Shown here one piece after another: positions 34,336 through 36,789 of a DNA stretch of 36,789 bases. The notes under the pieces are model-generated. The model saw only the letters and a program-made list of their open reading frames with translations. It searched no databases and was not told where the DNA came from. The position numbers and the translations under genes are program-made. Within the stretch, counting starts at the first letter, position 1. Each line of letters begins with the position of its first letter. Source of the DNA: Hyphomicrobiaceae bacterium. GTDB lineage: Bacteria > Pseudomonadota > Alphaproteobacteria > Rhizobiales > Hyphomicrobiaceae. The stretch is from the NCBI GenBank assembly GCA_025351355.1, contig JANXWC010000032.1:1-36789 (forward strand), written 5' to 3'.

Positions 34336-35595
34336 ATGTTTCCACTTTCCGTACTGCTTTCCAGGTTCATACGCCGAGGTACGCTGAGTGTCATCGACGC
34401 GGAAGGCAGCCGTCACCATTTCGGAGGCATCGAACCAGGTCCATTGGTGACTATGCAGCTTACCGACAAGAACCTCTACAAGAAGCTTTTCTTCAATCCA
34501 GAATTGAGTGCCGGCGAAGCCTATATGGAAGGCACACTCTCTTTTCCAGGATCGTCGCTGCGCGAATTTCTGACGCTTTACTCTATCAATCAAAACACAC
34601 AGACGTCGACCGTGATGCACCGGGCGATCGGCACAATATCACGTCGATTGAAACGGTTTCAGCAATCCAATCCGATCGGCAAGGCGCAGCAAAATATCGC
34701 GCACCACTACGACATCGGAAACAGCCTGTATAAATTGTTCCTTGATGAGGGACTGTTTTATTCTTGCGCCTATTTTGAAGAGGACAATCAAACCCTAGAA
34801 GAAGCTCAGCGTGCCAAGTGCCGGCTGATCGCCGCAAAACTGGGTTTGGCTCCGGGTCAAAAAATTCTTGATATCGGCAGCGGCTGGGGTGGCTTGGCAA
34901 TCTATCTCGCCAGCGTCGAAGATGTGGAAGTGCTCGGCGTCACGCTGTCAAAAGAACAGCACACCCTTGCCCAACAGCGAGCGCAAGCCGCCGGAGTTGG
35001 CGATCGGGTCCGCTTTGAGCTACGCGACTACCGGGAACTCAATCAGAAATTCGATCGCATCGTTTCGGTTGGCATGTTCGAACATGTTGGTGTGCCGCGC
35101 TACGAGGAATTTTTCGCAAAAGTGAACGATTTGTTGCCTGACAAGGGCGTGATGCTGCTTCACTCAATCGGCCATATGAGTCCACCAAGCACAGCAAGCC
35201 CGTGGCTCAGGAAATACATTTTCCCAGGCGCCTATTCGCCGGCTCTGTCCGAAGTGTTTCCGGTCGTGGAGCGGAACAAGCTTTGGGTCACCGACCTGGA
35301 GTTTCTCCGGCTGCACTACGCAATGACGTTGCAGCACTGGCATTCGCGGTTTGAACAACACCGCGCGGAAATCGCCGGTCTTTACGACGAACGGTTTTGC
35401 CGCATGTGGGAGTTCTATCTTATCAGTGCAGAAATGATGTTCCGCACCGGAGCGCAAGAAGTTTTCCACATGCAACTGTCGCGCACCAGAGACGCTAGCC
35501 CCATCCGGCGCGACTACATATTGGAAGCTCAGCGTGCGCTGAAAAAACGTGAAACCGATCGCTTGCCTGCCATTCGCCCCGCAATCGGGCGCTGA
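34336..35595 (+). CDS. cfa: Cyclopropane-fatty-acyl-phospholipid synthase
   Basis: A 419-residue protein of the CFA/mycolic acid synthase family. The N-terminal 95 residues form the lipid-binding SCP2-like domain. The catalytic domain starts at IAHHYDIGNSLYKLFLDEGLFYSCAYF, with SAM motif DIGSGWGGLA at 179-188, GVTLSKEQ, YRELNQKFDRIVSVGMFEHVG and the late block LHYAMTLQHWHSRF with Tyr/His/Glu residues expected to bind bicarbonate. It methylenates cis double bonds of membrane phospholipid acyl chains using SAM. No strong ribosome binding site is seen before ATG 34336, but N-terminal homology fits. Convergent with the cupin gene, 15 bases between stops. Confidence 0.93.
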   Translation: MFPLSVLLSRFIRRGTLSVIDAEGSRHHFGGIEPGPLVTMQLTDKNLYKKLFFNPELSAGEAYMEGTLSFPGSSLREFLTLYSINQNTQTSTVMHRAIGTISRRLKRFQQSNPIGKAQQNIAHHYDIGNSLYKLFLDEGLFYSCAYFEEDNQTLEEAQRAKCRLIAAKLGLAPGQKILDIGSGWGGLAIYLASVEDVEVLGVTLSKEQHTLAQQRAQAAGVGDRVRFELRDYRELNQKFDRIVSVGMFEHVGVPRYEEFFAKVNDLLPDKGVMLLHSIGHMSPPSTASPWLRKYIFPGAYSPALSEVFPVVERNKLWVTDLEFLRLHYAMTLQHWHSRFEQHRAEIAGLYDERFCRMWEFYLISAEMMFRTGAQEVFHMQLSRTRDASPIRRDYILEAQRALKKRETDRLPAIRPAIGR

Positions 35596-35610
35596 ACTTG
35601 CAATGCTCCG

Positions 35611-35985
35611 CTATAGCATTTCGGTCCTGAAGTCCGCCGGCATAACAATCTCAAGAACTTCGCAATCTTCAGAGTAATCGATCACTCGATGCTTGATTTT
35701 TGGAGGTTGTATCCAGGCGCTTCCAACCAGCATTTTTTCCGGCTTGCGCCCCTCCATTTCTGTCGTGATCCAGCCTCTAAGCACGTAAATCATTTGAAAC
35801 TCGACATCATGAGTGTGCCACTGGCGCACCTCGTCCGTGCAAGGGGGAACAAATTTGATAACGTGCGCCACTGCCGCTCCAGCGGTGGCTTGTGATATCC
35901 CTAGGTCACGATAGCGGGCGTAGGACCGCAGTCCGGCAGCAAAATCCCGCGGATCGAGATGGCTGACAGCGTAAGTTTGGGTCAT
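35611..35985 (-). CDS. Small cupin-domain protein
   Basis: A 124-residue single-domain cupin. The first cupin motif is visible as QWHTHDVEFQMIYVLRG (two His and a Glu as metal ligands), followed by the glycine turn MLVGSAWIQPPKIKHRVIDYSEDCEVLEIVMP with the later His of motif 2. Such proteins bind a divalent metal and are enzymes or small-molecule sensors; the substrate cannot be deduced. GAGG lies 6 bases before ATG 35985. It lies between two plus-strand genes and seems to be transcribed alone. Confidence 0.82.
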   Translation of the reverse strand: MTQTYAVSHLDPRDFAAGLRSYARYRDLGISQATAGAAVAHVIKFVPPCTDEVRQWHTHDVEFQMIYVLRGWITTEMEGRKPEKMLVGSAWIQPPKIKHRVIDYSEDCEVLEIVMPADFRTEML

Positions 35986-36153
35986 GCAAAACCTCGCTAA
36001 GATTGATCGCCGTAAATCATAGCGTTATCGAGCGTTCACAGGCAACCCGCGCCAACAAACGCGTGCCACGATTGCTTGCAACTATATGTGGAAAAGCAAC
36101 CTCCGGGAAGTCAGGGCCGTGCAGTTGTTTGCTAGAGTACTTCCGGGAAAAGT

Positions 36154-36789
36154 GTGAACAGTTTTCCCGATAAAAAGGCAAAAAAAAATAAACGACTGAG
36201 GGCGTTCCGTTATTCAACTAAAACCGGAACGACGCTAGATAAAACGACACTTCGATGTCAGCGACAAACCTGGCACCGTAACCTGCGGGAGCCGACGTTG
36301 CCCACGACAAATATTTCTGGCGTCTTGCGTCCCGCGCGATGGCCCTTCGCCAAATCGCTGCTTGCTGAGTTGCGTGCTATTCCCCCCGCGCTCCGCGCAG
36401 CCGACCCGACATTCGCAAGTGAATGGAATGATGGCTACTTTGCGCTTGCGGGCCACGCCATATCGGTGCGTGACGGCTTTCCCATTGATGAAAGCCAAGC
36501 TCCGGAACAATGGTGGAGTGAACTGCATGGCTTTCGTTGGCTACGCTACATTCCGCAACAGTTCGATACCGACATTCAATCCAGGACCGAGCGGTTACTT
36601 TCTGGCTGGCTGAAAAATCGGTCAAGGCACCATGCGTTGGCCAAGGTGCCATCCGTCGTGGCGCGTCGCGTGATGTCCTGGCTTTCGCATTCCGACGTAC
36701 TTCTGCAGACAAACAGCGCTGAATTCTATGACTCCGTAATTTCTGCACTGATAACCGATGTGCAAGCACTTCAGGTGACCTGGCGGCAA
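36154..36789 (+). CDS. Heparinase II/III-like protein, 3'-partial
   Basis: This frame is open from 36136 to the end of the window. After a basic 65-residue N-terminus it encodes FAKSLLAELRAIPPALRAADPTF..., FALAGHAISV, a DGFPID.SQAPEQWWSELHGFRWLRYI segment and HSDVLLQTNSAEFYDSVISAL, which follow the N-terminal alpha-helical domain of alphaproteobacterial heparinase II/III proteins. The start is set at GTG 36154, the only ATG or GTG near the beginning of the open stretch, with GGGA 5 bases upstream; TTG 36298 or 36325 are alternatives. The lyase domain lies beyond the window. Such proteins are predicted polysaccharide lyases of the periplasm or envelope. Confidence 0.72.
   Translation, partial: MNSFPDKKAKKNKRLRAFRYSTKTGTTLDKTTLRCQRQTWHRNLREPTLPTTNISGVLRPARWPFAKSLLAELRAIPPALRAADPTFASEWNDGYFALAGHAISVRDGFPIDESQAPEQWWSELHGFRWLRYIPQQFDTDIQSRTERLLSGWLKNRSRHHALAKVPSVVARRVMSWLSHSDVLLQTNSAEFYDSVISALITDVQALQVTWRQ

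Noticed and set aside
36377-36769. Minus-strand 130-codon frame near the right edge
   Set aside because: The plus-strand frame across the same bases shows heparinase II/III-like residue patterns and runs off the window; the minus frame shows none.
1-36789. tRNA, rRNA, CRISPR array, complete insertion sequence
   Set aside because: Reading both strands I found no cloverleaf, rRNA motif, regularly spaced repeat or complete transposase gene; a tRNA or covariance-model scan would settle this.

Overview
The window looks like chromosomal DNA of a GC-rich alphaproteobacterium, probably in the Hyphomicrobiales/Rhodospirillales range. This is inferred from the gene repertoire (monohaem-type SoxA with SoxX and SoxB, an Atm1-type ABC exporter, an Ig-like/LysM protein with an Ala/Lys-rich repeat region, and a heparinase II/III protein at the right edge). 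I cannot name a species.

Region A (1-7376) looks accessory. It has two tandem paralogues of a family I do not recognise, the first cut by the window edge and the second a predicted lipoprotein with a Cys-rich tail. They are followed, with an ATGA overlap, by a secreted trypsin-like protease with a complete triad. An AT-richer stretch then holds what looks like the C-terminal remnant of a serine recombinase with a perfect 9-bp hairpin. Next comes a HlyD-type adaptor gene that has lost its 5' half, and an intact 718-codon protein combining a PqqD-like domain, an M50 (HExxH) protease and a HlyD-like domain.

Region B (7605-23650) is the most interesting part. Two divergent arms meet at about 9.5 kb: (i) a SPASM-type radical SAM enzyme followed by a nucleoside phosphorylase/nucleosidase on the minus strand; (ii) a SAM methyltransferase, then a PhnD/PhnC/PhnE-like ABC importer of the branch known as putative selenate transporters, an FAD oxidoreductase-SelD fusion and a DoxX-like membrane protein on the plus strand. 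Convergent to that is a tightly overlapping four-gene minus-strand operon: DUF2064/TIGR04282-type transferase, GT-C membrane glycosyltransferase, a second radical SAM protein and a GT2 glycosyltransferase. Divergent from this operon are adenine deaminase (TTG start) and a MetE catalytic-domain homologue. The combination (selenium uptake, selenophosphate synthesis, radical SAM with nucleosidase, methyltransferase, sugar transferases, adenine disposal) resembles in logic the arsenosugar and adenosylhopane pathways, in which a 5'-deoxyadenosyl group is attached and adenine removed. It could encode an undescribed organoselenium or glycolipid pathway; that is inference.

Region C (23658-27011) holds soxX and soxA (minus) divergent from soxB (plus), without soxYZ or soxCD in the window. 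Region D (27045-36789) is more ordinary: an SDR protein with Phe where the catalytic Tyr is expected, an Atm1-type ABC exporter, a large LysM/Ala-Lys-repeat envelope protein with a clear intrinsic terminator, a LOG-family phosphoribohydrolase, a cyclopropane fatty acid synthase, a small cupin and the start of a heparinase II/III-like gene. I saw no rRNA, tRNA, CRISPR array or complete insertion sequence.
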